Assembly (NCBI GenBank): GCA_020080175.1
Contig: JAGHQL010000022.1
Location: 124,001-188,000, forward strand
Source of the DNA: Glutinoglossum americanum
Taxonomy: Eukaryota > Ascomycota > Geoglossomycetes > Geoglossales > Geoglossaceae
Direction of reading: 5' to 3'
Length of the DNA stretch: 64,000 nucleotides
Part shown: positions 25,339 to 37,128 of the stretch, piece by piece
Position numbering within the stretch: the stretch's first letter is position 1
Layout: each line of letters begins with the position of its first letter
The notes under the pieces: model-generated
Databases searched by the model: none
What the model was told of the DNA's origin: nothing
Seen by the model: only the letters and a program-made list of their open reading frames with translations
Program-made: the position numbers and the translations under genes

Positions 25339-25748
25339 GCATTTACAGAGTGAATAGCTGGATAACTAGTAAAATAGGGATTGCGATGATCACAGCTTTA
25401 CGAGATCTATACCAGCTACGACCGTTTCTTCATGGGTCATTCTGGTTTGGTGAAGACGTGTACTCTAGTATCAAAATAACTTCCGACTGGCATTGAATGA
25501 AACTGTCTAAAACAAGACTCTGGGCTTTTTAATTCTCACTTACATAATGTAAATATGTACCCGGTGACGTTTTCCAAATTCAATTGCCGGGATAAGCCGA
25601 TGGTAAACGATCCAGAGAACTTCCAAAATCATCGTTAGTACATAAAGTCAGTGGCCTAAAGTAAGACGGGGGCGGGAGTGCATAACTCCGTTGGAGCACA
25701 ACCGGCTCCGAATCAATTGGAGCTTTCATCTGCTCTTACCATCACATC
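25339..25748. promoter_or_regulatory. Calnexin 3' end and dehydrogenase promoter
   Basis: 410 bp between two genes in tandem on the plus strand. I see no distinct element that can be named. Confidence 0.4.
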
Positions 25749-27612
25749 ATGGTGGTTCGCCATATGCTTACTAGAATCATTCCCCGAATACTAGCCCGTC
25801 CCGCCCTAGCCTCGCGACCCGTACCACGGCCACTCGGTATGCCTTCACCCATCGACACCACAAAGGTCGCCGCACGCCGCCTTCATGCCACGGCTCAGCA
25901 TCTCCTGCCGGCCAGTGTGAGCGCCACTGCCCAGCAGTATCCAACCACACATGAGAAGATTGAATCACCGAGAGATACACCACACTTCCTTGACAATGAG
26001 TTCATCTCCTCGAAGGCCTCTCAATGGATAGACCTCCATGACCCAGCTACCAACAATCTCGTTACCCGCGTCCCGCAGAGCACGGAGGCAGAGTTGAAGG
26101 CGGCGGTAGAGAGCGCGAAGAAAGCGTTCCCTGGGTGGAAATCAATAAGCATAATGACAAGGCAACAGGTGATGTTCAAGTTCGTATCGCTAATCCGGGA
26201 AAACTGGGACCGATTGGCTGCGAGCATTACACTGGAGCAAGGAAAGACATTTGCGGATGCGAAAGGCGATGTTTTGCGGGGCCTGCAGGTTGCGGAGGCA
26301 GCATGTGGAATTACTACGCAGATAACTGGCGAGGTTCTGGAGGTTGCGAAGGATATGGAAACGAGGAGTTATAGGGAGCCATTGGGTGTTGTGGCTGCCA
26401 TCTGCCCATTCAGTAGGTTTATCAGTCTATTCTATATGCGACATCATCCGTAAGTTGGTTCTAACAAGCCTCGATAGACTTTCCGGCCATGATTCCCCTA
26501 TGGTCGATCCCAATTGCCACGGTGACAGGCAATTGTCTTATTCTCAAACCCTCAGAGCGAGATCCAGGGGCCGCCATGATCCTTGCTGAATTGGCTAAAC
26601 AGGCTGGCCTCCCGCCAGGCGTACTGAACATTGTCCATGGCTCCGCTAAAACCGTGGATTTCATCCTCGACGAGCCGGCGATCAAAGCCATCAGTTTCGT
26701 TGGCAGTAACCGCGCTGGTGAATATATTTACGCTCGGGGCTCTGCGAATGGGAAGCGTGTGCAAGCCAATCTCGGGGCAAAGAACCACGCTGCGGTGCTA
26801 CCCGACTGTAACAAGAACCATGCCCTCAATGCAATTGTTGGTGCCGCTTTTGGTGCCGCGGGGCAGAGGTGTATGGCTCTCAGCGCCCTTGTCATGGTGG
26901 GTGAGGCCGAAGCGTGGCTGCCAGAGATTGCGGAACGTGCGAAGCACCTGAATGTGAATGGAGGGTTCGAGGAAGGTGCTGACTTAGGACCGGTCATCTC
27001 GCCCCAAAGTAAGGAGAGGATTGAGGCACTGATCCAGAGTGCAGAGGATGAAGGAGCAACAATTCTGCTTGATGGGAGAGGATACAAGCCCGAGAAGTAT
27101 CCGAATGGCAATTTCGTAAGCCCCAACCCCCAACACAGATCCTCCTGTCCATCACTAAGCAGCTCCGAAATTATCACTAACGCCCTTCCTCCCAGGTCGG
27201 CCCCACTATAATCACAAACGTAAAGCCCCACATGGAATGCTACGCCACCGAAATCTTCGGCCCCGTCCTCGTCTGCCTCTCAACCCCCACCCTCGACGAA
27301 GCCATCGACCTCATAAACACCAACCCCTATGGCAACGGCGTAGCGATCTTCACGGGCTCCGGCGCAACAGCAGGGCGTTTTCAGCGCGACATTGAGGCTG
27401 GCCAGGTGGGGATCAACGTCCCAATCCCAGTACCTCTACCCATGTTCAGCTTCACGGGCAACAAGGCTAGCATTGCGGGAGGCGGGGGGAATTATTTTTA
27501 CGGGGAGGCTGGGGTGAGGTTTTATACGCAGGTTAAAACTGTGACTAGTTTGTGGAGAAGCGAGGATGCGGTGTTGAGGAGGGCGAGTGTGAATATGCCG
27601 ACGAATTCATAG
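25749..27612 (+). CDS. Methylmalonate-semialdehyde dehydrogenase (CoA-acylating), mitochondrial
   Basis: This enzyme converts (methyl)malonate semialdehyde to propionyl-CoA or acetyl-CoA in valine and pyrimidine catabolism. Three exons, 25749..26412, 26478..27115 and 27196..27612, give 572 aa. The first 50 residues are Arg-rich without acidic residues ([20 protein letters not shown]), a good mitochondrial presequence. The ALDH core follows: [61 protein letters not shown], and the catalytic-Cys region [11 protein letters not shown]. The [13 protein letters not shown] segment is characteristic of the MMSDH subfamily rather than of ordinary aldehyde dehydrogenases. The exon 1-2 join rebuilds the Asn of PFNFPAM. 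The 3' end meets the GT90 gene after only 194 bp. Confidence 0.93.
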
Positions 27613-27806
27613 CGGGAGAGGGTAGAGGGATTGTCAATATGTGCTTCATTTCGCCTGCATTATGGGTGGGATATTCTATTTTCTCTTTCTTACCCCGCAG
27701 TCCCCAACATTGCCGTATTAAATAGGTTTTCCGGGGCTCCCAAAGTATTCACGCAGGGAACGATCCTCTTTTTTTCTACGTTCCAAACAAAAACCTAGAA
27801 ATACAA

Positions 27807-30800
27807 TCACATCTGGAACCCAATCTCATCCCTTCGATCATCCGTCAACCTCCCCCACTCTAGACATAGCCTAAAGAAGTAAATCAACTTGTCCTCTTCC
27901 CTAGTCACCTCATCCGCCCACTCCCTCCCCGCTTCCGCAATAGACTCGGCCTCGCGTTCATGTGCCGCTAGCCGTACAGGCCTGCCATTCATGTCCGTGG
28001 TATCAATGCCTTGGAAGTACGCGAGTGTGCTGTGGAGCGCATGCAACCGGCTGTCCAGTGGCACAAAATGTAGCCAAGGAGAGATTCGAGAATCGTACCA
28101 TTCACGGAAGATGCCCATTCTAAAAGGAAGGGAGCCGCTTTTGAGAAACGGCAGGAAATGGCCGAAGAGGCCGTCATCTATGTCGAGGAGGTAACGGGAC
28201 TGCCAATGCTGTTGGAACGGGATGCGCTTCGACGAGATATTGAAACTTTTTTTCTGATCAACACAGTCTGGGCCGACACAAAGGGCGAAACTACGGTCGA
28301 ATGCCACGTCTAGAGATAGGGATGAATGCAGATTGGCGTGTGCGAGCTGGCGGTAGGTGTACTTGCCATCCGGAGTATCTGCAAGGACAATAGCGTAGTC
28401 ATCAATAGATTTGCCGTCGTTAGCAAGATAAGCAAAGCGCTGTGGGGTCATCCCCTTCCAGTTGCCGGAAACGGAGATGCCTTCAACGGCCTGACCGCGC
28501 CAGAAAAGTGAGTTTGCCTTTTCCCGAAAGGGCGGATCTGGATGTTCAGTACTAGGCGAATATGTTGGGGCATACTCTTCGGCGCCATCATACAACCAGC
28601 CACCCGGATAGCTGTGGTTTGATGTTAGCAACAAGAAAGTCGAGAAGGCAAGAAGAGTGAAACAGGATATGGAAACTTACAGGATGTCGTTGAAACCATG
28701 TAACTTTCTCTGGCTAAAAACAGGCATCAATCGGTGTGTTCCCTTAAACCGCCAGGGAAGCATATATTGGCCATGTAGATTAGCGAGATCGGGCTGATGG
28801 CATACGTCCGCAGCCAGCGTCCAATTATGCATAAAGCCTCCTAGGGAGTGGGGCTGTATACAAGAGAGACAGAGTTTGTGCTTGTCCCAAACTCGATTAG
28901 TCAAGGCTCTCGAGCCCGGCGAACACCCCACTGTACCATAACTCAGGAAAGTTTCCTTCAGAGAAGGTCTATCAAAAATCGCTCCTTGAACCGACTCTGC
29001 GGCTGCTGTCTCCCATCCCCCGGCGCGGTCAACACTCCAATGCACATCCTTGCCCCACTCCAGCGTTCCGGCATTTCGTCCAAATTCTCGCATCTTCTCA
29101 ACTTCTGACCAAGGGACTGCAACCCGACAGTCATTATTCAAGTTGATCGCTAAATCCATGTCGGGCAGCAGGCTTGAAAACCCGTTGACCATGTCCGCAA
29201 CATCTCTAAGCATCGGATAATACGGATGGGAAATGTTTTCGCTCGGCCATGCCGAGCCATTCCGGATTCTAATAGCAGCAATATCGTTCGACGGGTCTGA
29301 AACCAACTCCCAAGTCCGACGGCGCAGTTCTGCCGGCGGCAAGGACCAAAAGGGGAGAAGGTCGTTGTGAATGGAGTCATAGTCGCTAATCACAACAGAA
29401 GAACGGGCTGTCGCGAAGTCATACCAGACGTCAAAGCCACTGCAAAGCAGTCAGACAAATTCCAACTACGGAATAGTTTAACTCACGGCGGGGGATGGCG
29501 GTCGTATCTCCTGCGGTACTCGTTCACCGCCCCATTAAGGCTGCGGACTGCCGAGGCTTCCTTTAACCGTAGGTCGTGTTCTTGCTTTGCTCCTCGTATT
29601 AGCGTATCAATTGGATGGTCGCTAATGGTACTACTTCGTGTCACTTCCAGGATATTCCTAAGCATGAACATAGTAACAAAGAGACCGGAAACCCATAGTG
29701 GCAACTTATAAGATGCTTTAGCGAGAGTGTGTGGGGCAGTTCTTGATTGCTCCGGGGAAGCTTCAGATCGGAAAAACAGGGCTGTGCCACAGAACAATAG
29801 ACATAGTGAAAAGAATGTTGTTAGAGGAGATGAGGGTATGAAGGAGAAGATATTAGTTAGGGTTGATGCCAGCCCAGGCAAGTATGTGAATATGAGGAAA
29901 CCAGTCATCGTTAGCCTCATAGGCCCTATTTCATCCAACTAACAGAGCATATCAGCAATAATTGTGAGGGCAAGGAGGAGGGAATATATACCGATAGCAC
30001 AGCAAATACGAATGTACAAACCAATAGAATGATCTGTCCCCCAAAGTTCCACAGAAATGTTGCATCAACTGCTAATATCCCGTGACCGTGCTTTGGCCCC
30101 AAAAAGGAGACGGCAGCCCCCACCATGAACAAGAGCCCTGCAGAAACCTACAACTGTCAGAAAAGGGGAGACTGCTGCGGCCACGAGAGAACAGAGCAAA
30201 TAGCCGCCCCAAATGGCACTGACGTACAATGAATATATGGCCGACTGTTTCAAGCTGCCTTCCACTTTCTTTTCGCCGACCATCTTTGGTACCAAGAATA
30301 TTGCCTAGATTACCAATGACCATAGCATTGCCAAATAACGCCGCAAGCTGATAGAAAAAACCTGAGTTCAAGTACGAATACCGTTCTTCATTTGTGCAAA
30401 TGTAGGTCGATGCTATCCCCAAATCTGCATACGCAGCTAGATACCCACCTAGACTTACGAGCAAGGACGGAAATAAGTATCCGAAGCTGCTTCGTCTGTT
30501 ATATCTGGATGCTCCCCCCAGCGAACCAGCATTGTCCATGCTGAAAAGACGGCGCGGCCCTCGCCAGCTGTCCCGCCAGTCATTCAGTGCAACAACGAAG
30601 GGTATGAAAGGCTTGTTCCAGTCAGTACCAAATCTGTGGCGTAAACAAATACAGGAGTTGTACACACCGCAACCCGGAAAAGAGAGCATTGAGCATATCT
30701 CAATACTCTGCGAGTTAATTCAGCCTGAACAGCAATAAGGATCGTAGTAGCTACAAAAAGTTGATTCTTGTGCCGTTGACTGCGGTTAGGCTCACGGCCC

Positions 30801-31003
30801 TGGACAGCGTAAAGAGGAGAAAAATCCCCGAACGGTATTGACTTGTAGTCTCGAGATGAAGGCTCTACGAGGAATCTTAGGGATGCTCTGTTGAGGCCAA
30901 TTATCGCGAGGCCCGCCAAAAATAAAACGAGTGTGGATATAAAATCGATGTGATCTGGATTATGCATTAATTGATGGTGATATCGGTAAAAACAATGGCT
31001 CAT
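27807..31003 (-). CDS. Membrane-anchored GT90 (CAP10-like) glycosyltransferase
   Basis: GT90/CAP10 enzymes transfer sugars such as xylose or glucose in the secretory pathway. Six exons: complement(27807..28611, 28681..29439, 29487..29938, 29992..30137, 30224..30633, 30666..31003), 969 aa. The first 450 residues contain many hydrophobic segments (for example FISTLVLFLAGLAIIGL; FIPFVVALNDW; FLWNFGGQIILLVCTFVFAV; TYLPGLASTLTNIFSFI), so the protein has a polytopic membrane part. After RRRYDRHPPPGFDVWYDFA comes the catalytic CAP10 domain, with SDYDSIHNDLLPFWSL, WGKDVHWSVD, NSLFWRGQAVEGIS, FQQHWQSRYLLDIDDGLFG and SGSLPFRMGIFREWYDSRI. What first looks like two frameshifts near 30100-30300 is explained by one ordinary intron with donor GTCAGT and acceptor TTTCTGCAG. 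The substrate is unknown. Confidence 0.9.
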
Positions 31004-31574
31004 GTGTTACACAGACCTAACCCGATAGACGTATCTAAGGTGAGGGAGATAACGGATGCTCCTAGGATAAAACAACTGCATTCCATATGTTAATAATGGC
31101 ACAAACAGAGCATATGCAACGTGATGGAAGGGAATGTGAACCCTAGCACAGCTAGCTTGAATTTATGCCCTTCGCCCTACATATTTCCATTAGCGAATGG
31201 GGAATGAGGCCAAGTATATCATGGCTTCGCATCGTGGCTAACATACCCAATGATCGGATAACTCATCCGGACACGCCATGCCAGTTGTCAGACTTCTCCA
31301 CAATGTCCATCGCTGAGGCATTTAGCCATCTCCGTCATACGCTCCTTTTCAGAAGAGCTTGTACCTGTATGCGGCTTCTGGCCGATTAGATCCGAAACTG
31401 CATCAAACGTCCCTGCCAAGACGCTAAAAACCGGTCGTTGCAGAGCCTCAACACCTAGATTTTACTCGGTAAATTCCGTTCAGAGATGTCTTATCACTTG
31501 TTCGCTGTTAGAACGAAGGTAGCCCCTGTAATTGAGTCAGTATCCAATTGTTCGACAGGGGAAAGCTGACCAAA
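31004..31574. promoter_or_regulatory. Divergent promoter GT90 / KRE33
   Basis: 571 bp between divergent starts. Short open frames here are not conserved-looking. No named element was identified. Confidence 0.4.
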
Positions 31575-34500
31575 ATGGTTCGCAAAGCTGTGTATGTAGT
31601 CCTCTGAATTGTAATTTGATGTCCAGCAAAACCGCAGCTAACATCCGGCTTTAGTGATTCCCGGATCCCAGCGTTGATACGAAATGGAATACTGGTATAT
31701 TGTTCTGTTAGATGGCACCCATAGAGAAGGCTGACAGTACGCTCAGGAAAAGAAAAGAACGTTTTTCGTGGTAGTCGGGGACCGGGCGAAGGATGTTATT
31801 GTTCATTTGCACTATATCATGTCGAGTGTGGATGTTAAACAAAACAAGTCAGTGCTCTGGGCATACAAGCACAAACTGTTGGGCTTTACCAGGTATCGGC
31901 TTCTGAAATGCCTCAGGTTTCTAGGATAAGCTAATCGTAGTATGAAGCCACCGCAAGAAGCGGGAAAACAAGATCAAGAAAGAGATCAAACGAGGCATTC
32001 GTGATCCAAACACTGAAGACCCCTTCGAGCTCTTCGTCTCACTCCACAATATCCGTTATGTTTATTACAAGGAAACTGATAGGATTCTCGGAAACACTTA
32101 CGGCATGTGTGTGCTTCAAGATTTTGAAGCCATCACGCCTAATTTATTGGCTCGGACCATAGAAACGGTAGAAGGTGGAGGACTAGTACTCTTACTATTA
32201 AAGGGCATGAAGAGTCTAAAGCAACTGTATACGCTTTCGATGGATGTCCACTCCAGGTATCGAACAGAAGCACACGACGATGTTATTGCACGCTTCAACG
32301 AGCGATTCATCCTTTCTCTAGGCAGCTGTGACTCATGCCTTGTAGTGGATGATGAGCTCAATGTGCTTCCCATATCAGGGGGTAAGAACACTAAGCCATT
32401 ACCGCCTCCAGACCCTGAGGGGGAGGACAAGTCAGAGTCGAGAAAGGAGCTTGACAACATCAAGGAGAGCCTGGCCGGTTCACAACCTGTGGGCTCGCTC
32501 ATCACGCTGGCACGGACGATTGACCAAGCAAAGGCATTATTAACATTTGTGGATGCCATCTCCGAAAAGACGCTCCGAAGCACAGTCGCACTCACCGCTG
32601 CGAGGGGACGCGGTAAATCAGCTGCTCTGGGCGTGGCTGTTGCTGCGGCTATCGCTCATGGTTATAGTAACATCTTCATTACATCTCCTAGCCCTGAAAA
32701 TCTCAAGACACTCTTCGAGTTCATCTTCAAAGGCTTCGATTCTCTAAACTACCTTGATCACGTCGATTACACCATAATCCAATCTACTAATCCAGACTTC
32801 AACAAGGCAATCGTAAGGGTTAATGTGCATCGGCAGCATCGGCAGACTATCCAATATGTCCAACCGCAAGATGCGCACGTCTTAGGCCAAGCTGAGTTAC
32901 TAGTCATCGACGAAGCTGCCGCTATCCCCTTACCGTTGGTTAGAAAACTAATGGGACCATACTTGGTGTTCATGGCATCCACAATTAATGGGTATGAGGG
33001 CACCGGACGTTCACTCTCCCTGAAATTGATACAGCAACTTCGGGAGCAGTCGGGAGGCGGTAGAAAGGTCGGGGCGGACGAGGGCGGCGTGGTTGACCGA
33101 TCAACCGGAAAGTCAGCAAAGGACGGCCTAGATAATCACTCAGGAGGTCGTTCCTTGCGGGAGATCACCCTATCCGAGCCGATTAGATATGCAACAGGTG
33201 ACGCGGTAGAAAAATGGCTCAACAAGCTCCTATGCCTTGACGCCACATTAGCACGTTCAAAGCTCAGTGTTCAGGGGTGTCCACATCCATCGCAATGCCA
33301 ATTACTCCACGTCAACCGAGATACATTGTTCTCATTCCACCCTGTCTCCGAGAAGTTCCTACAACAAATGATGGCACTTTACGTAGCAAGTCACTACAAA
33401 AACTCTCCCAACGATCTGCAACTAATGAGTGATGCTCCCGCACACCAACTGTTCGTTCTAGTACCACCTGTGGACGACGACAGCTCTCGGCTACCCGAGC
33501 CCCTATGTGTCATCCAGGTCGCGCTCGAAGGACAGATTAGCAAACAGAGTGTACTTAACGGCCTCAGCAGAGGACAACGGGCTACCGGAGATCTGATACC
33601 GTGGCTCGTCAGCCAGCAATTCCAGGATGAAGATTTCGCCGGCTTATCAGGGGCAAGGGTAGTAAGGATAGCGACGAATCCGGACTATGCCAACATGGGA
33701 TACGGCTCAAGATCACTACAGTTGCTGGTAGATTTCTTTGATGGGAAATTTGCCAACCTAGCAGAGGACGACACGGCGGTCGCCGAGGAGATCGTCAGAG
33801 TGACGGATGAGGAGCTAGAAAACTCCACCCTTCTCGAGGACAACGTGAAAGTTCGGGACATCCGAGCTATGCCGCCTCTATTTTCCAAACTTTCTGAATG
33901 CAAACCCGACCATCTAGACTACATTGGCGTCAGCTATAGCCTAACAGCTCCACTCCACCGGTTTTGGAAACGTGCTAACTTCGTCCCCGTTTATCTACGC
34001 CAAACCCCTAACGACCTTACTGGCGAGCATACCTGTGTTATGCTCCGTACGCTAGTAGCGCACCAGAATGCCTGGCTCTGTGCCTTTGCAAAGGACTTCC
34101 ACCGACGTTTCCTTTCCCTCTTATCCTATCAATTCAGCAAATTCCCCTCCGTACTCGCCCTCAGCATCGATGAGTCCACCACCAATGGCGCAAAGCTCGA
34201 TATATCAAATCCACTACTCCCCCTCACCAAATCCGAACTAGACACGCTCCTCTCTCCCTTCGACCTCAAGCGCCTTGAGTCCTACGCCAACAATATGCTC
34301 GACTACCACGTCATTCTCGATCTCGTTCCCACGATCGCAGCTCTCTATTTCTCCGGCAGACTTAAACTTCACATCCACCTTTCTGGCGTGCAAGCGTCGG
34401 TCTTACTCGCGATCGGCCTACAACGGAAATCCATGGACGATATCGAGAAGGAACTCTCTCTCCCTGCATCCCAGGTCATGGCCATGTTCGTGAAGATTGT

Positions 34501-35049
34501 CCGAAAAGTCGCGAATTTCTTCCGCGAGCTTCTCTCGAATGCGATCATTTCATCATCGGAGGCTTTGGAGGCGCCGCAGACATCTAGGGCTAATGCGAGC
34601 GGGGTGCATGACGACGAGGTAATCGACGAGCGGTTTGAGCCCTTGGCGCAGCCCCTAGATGAGGACCTGGAGGAAGGTGGAGATGAAGCTTTAAGGCAGC
34701 TCAGGGAGAAACAGAGAGAACTAATCAACGCTTTGCCCCTCGAGCAGTAAGCGCCCCTTCCCTTTCCTGTCCCCAATCGCACCCCGCAAACCTAACACCC
34801 TAACCCTAATCTAGATACGAAATCGCCGTGGGCCCCGCCGCCTGGGAGGAAGCAGAACGCCAGATCAAGGCCGCGCAGAATGGCGGTGGGAAGAGTATGA
34901 CCGTTAGCGTGAAGAAGGCGGTGGGTGAGGGGAAGAGGAAGAAGGGCGAGACCGTCGAGGAGGTTTGGGAGGAGGAGATTGGAGGGGAGCAAGAAGGGAG
35001 GAAGGGGAAGAAGGCGAGGAAGGGAGGGGGAAGAAAGGGCGGGAGATGA
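31575..35049 (+). CDS. KRE33: RNA cytidine acetyltransferase Kre33/NAT10
   Basis: Kre33 makes N4-acetylcytidine in 18S rRNA and in tRNA and helps assemble the small ribosomal subunit in the nucleolus. Exons 31575..31591, 31655..31694, 31747..31892, 31948..34746 and 34815..35049 give 1078 aa. The first exon is only 17 nt. The joins rebuild MVRKAVDSRIPALIRNGIL-EKKRTFFVVVGDRAKD and GFTSHRKKREN. The helicase-like part has the Walker A loop AARGRGKSAALGVA and VIDEAAAIPL. The GNAT acetyltransferase domain has VRIATNPDYANMGYGSRSLQ. The tRNA-binding region follows, and the tail (exon 5) is Lys/Gly/Glu-rich (GRKGKKARKGGGRKGGR), as expected for a nucleolar protein. Identity is secure. Confidence 0.97.
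34796..34812 (+). repeat. Telomere-like CCCTAA pair inside last KRE33 intron
   Basis: The intron reads CACCCTAACCCTAATC before its TAG acceptor. These are two copies of the vertebrate/fungal telomere-type unit. A single AAACCCTAA also occurs near 35211. It is probably chance or a short-lived repeat. Confidence 0.5.
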
Positions 35050-35504
35050 GGCGTCTAGGAGGCTCTCCAGCGGACGGACGGGAATTCACGCTGTGGAGAT
35101 GCATATGTATATACGTATGTATGTGCGTATATCGTATATATGCATGACTTCACTCACGACGCGCGGAGCTCCCTCTAATACACGCACCCTCCCTAGCCAC
35201 TCCTAGCTAAACCCTAACCGCCTCAATAGACCTCCCTTTGTGTATCCAAAACATCAGATGAACAAAGACCACGAATAAATTCCTGCTTTTTTTTAAAAAA
35301 AAAAAAAAAGGTCTCCGCGGTTTTTCCGTCTCCCGTGGGGTGCGATGTTTTTTTTTTTCCACCATTTTTCTTTTTTTTCTTTTTTTTTTTTTTTGGCTTC
35401 CCCGTCGCTACATACATACAAAGCACACGACACGTACGTTTTTATCATTTATTATTTTTTTTTTTAGGGTGGGGCTGTTGGTTGGGGTTTTCTAGATTTT
35501 TCTT

Positions 35505-35537
<33 letters not shown>

Positions 35538-36420
35538 GATGCGCTCGGACTGCTTTTGTATGTACGTACGTACGCGGGCGCAATCTTCTAGGCTAAAATA
35601 AATGCTGAGGTGCGATGATATGCGTTTTTTTTTTTGTTTTTTTTCCCTTTATCCCACGTTTTTCTTTGTCTCGGCGTGGGTCGATCGGCGCTAACCCGCG
35701 TTCGGCGTTTCGTTCGTTGGGTTTAGCTGGCCTGAGCTTTGCCGAGGGGAGATGGGCTGGCTTTGTTGTGTGCTCGTCTCTACGGCTTTTTACCCGGGGG
35801 GATGGGATAGGGTGAAATGGAATGGAATGGGCTCTTTTACGGGGTATCCGTCTAGGAGTTCTTTATTGTTTTCCTCTTGTCCCAAGTGATGAATCAAGAT
35901 TTCGATTTTCTGGTCAAATTTCCCCCCCCCGCGACGATCACCATTCGGTTTTCCCAAATTTCATTCCTCGGACTCCGCCTGGAAGCTCGATTGGGCAGTT
36001 GCTTTTATTCATACTCCCGATCGCGAGAGAGAGAACAAATAAGGTTCCGAGACTTTGGTGGGTAATTTTGGACGAAGAAGCATCGTTGACTTGGCCAAGT
36101 TCATCTGCCGTCCCTGCTGCGTACGACTATCATTCTTCGTCGTTGCAACGTTGGCTACCGGACCGCTGCTTACATACTTTGTAGTGCCATTTACCCTGCC
36201 GTCCGTCCGTCCGTTCGGCTGCTTCTTTCGTTCGGGTTTGTGCACGGCGAGCTGCACAGGAGGAGTACTGCACGACCAGGTGTTCGCCGCGCCGCTGCGG
36301 GTTTGATTGATTCGAGCGTGCGTAAGTTATGTAATCTTATAAATCTTATCTTTTCTTTACCCTTGGAGACGTTCGCATTGGCAGTGGTTCAATGTCACTT
36401 GTCACTATCTACCTATCGTT

Positions 36421-36441
36421 CCGTACCCCGTACCCCGTACC
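36421..36441 (+). repeat. Tandem repeat, 3 x 7 bp (CCGTACC)
   Basis: Three perfect head-to-tail copies of CCGTACC in the long spacer upstream of the TOS1-like gene. Confidence 0.9.
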
Positions 36442-36757
36442 CCATGTAGAAAATACGAACAGCACTCGACCTACGTGGGCGAATCCGCATCTCTCAAATC
36501 GGCCGGCGGGAGTCGAAACATTGGCATTTTGCTGGGCAGGCAGACTGCCACTATAGGAGCACCTGCCCTTCCTCCGTACTTTATTAGATTAAGTTTACGA
36601 GACAACATTCCTCATCTTCCCCCCCTGCCATGTTCGATGGCTGCGTTGATTGGCGCATCCCCCGTTCCTGGAGATTGTTCGTTTGGCTGGCGCTAATCCG
36701 AGTCTGTCCAGAGATTCTTTTTTTCTGGTTCGGCTTGGCTCGTTGGCTGCCAAACAT

Positions 36758-36797
36758 CTGCCAATCTCTGCCAATCTCTGCCAATCTCTGCCAATCT
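36758..36797 (+). repeat. Tandem repeat, 4 x 10 bp (CTGCCAATCT)
   Basis: Four perfect copies of CTGCCAATCT. Each contains CCAAT, so the array presents four CCAAT-box cores about 330 bp upstream of the TOS1-like start codon. Confidence 0.9.
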
Positions 36798-37128
36798 GGG
36801 CCCTCGGCAAATTCCTCAGGTACGCCATAAACTAAACATATCTGCATTCAGCTTTCCTGCCCGCCCTCCTTCCCTCTTTCCTTCTTTCCCTCTTTTCACC
36901 TCCAACCTCTTGACACCTCGTGTGTTCTTCCGTATCGTCGCTCTTTATTGACTTTTGGACATTTTACTGGTCCAACGACATTCTTTTCTTCGCGCGTGTC
37001 TTAGTCCGGCTTCATTCACTTGTTTACACCCCGTTTGTCTAGAGCCGCTGCGAATTCATTGTCAATCGCGCTCACACCTATCCCCATTGCAAAGCGTTCA
37101 GATCCATCTGCAACAGAGTGTTAAAGCA

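Larger units (their letters stand above)
35050..37128. other. Intergenic, T-tract-rich, upstream of TOS1-like gene
   Basis: About 2.1 kb with no supported gene. From 35100 to 35150 it is TATG/TACG-rich. From 35288 to 35640 it has many long A or T runs, the longest 29 T at 35507-35535. From 36800 on it is pyrimidine-rich, as expected for the promoter and 5' UTR of the following gene. Two short tandem repeats are listed separately. Confidence 0.6.

Noticed and set aside
30065-30330. Apparent double frameshift in the N-terminal half of the GT90 gene
   Set aside because: An intron from 30223 to 30138 with donor GTCAGT, a CTGAC branch-like site and acceptor TTTCTGCAG restores one frame through the region, so no break is needed.
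30532-30738. Plus-strand frame with a RNase-H-like phrase (ESIEHISILCELI)
   Set aside because: It lies entirely inside exons and an intron of the minus-strand GT90 gene and has no further element-like sequence around it.
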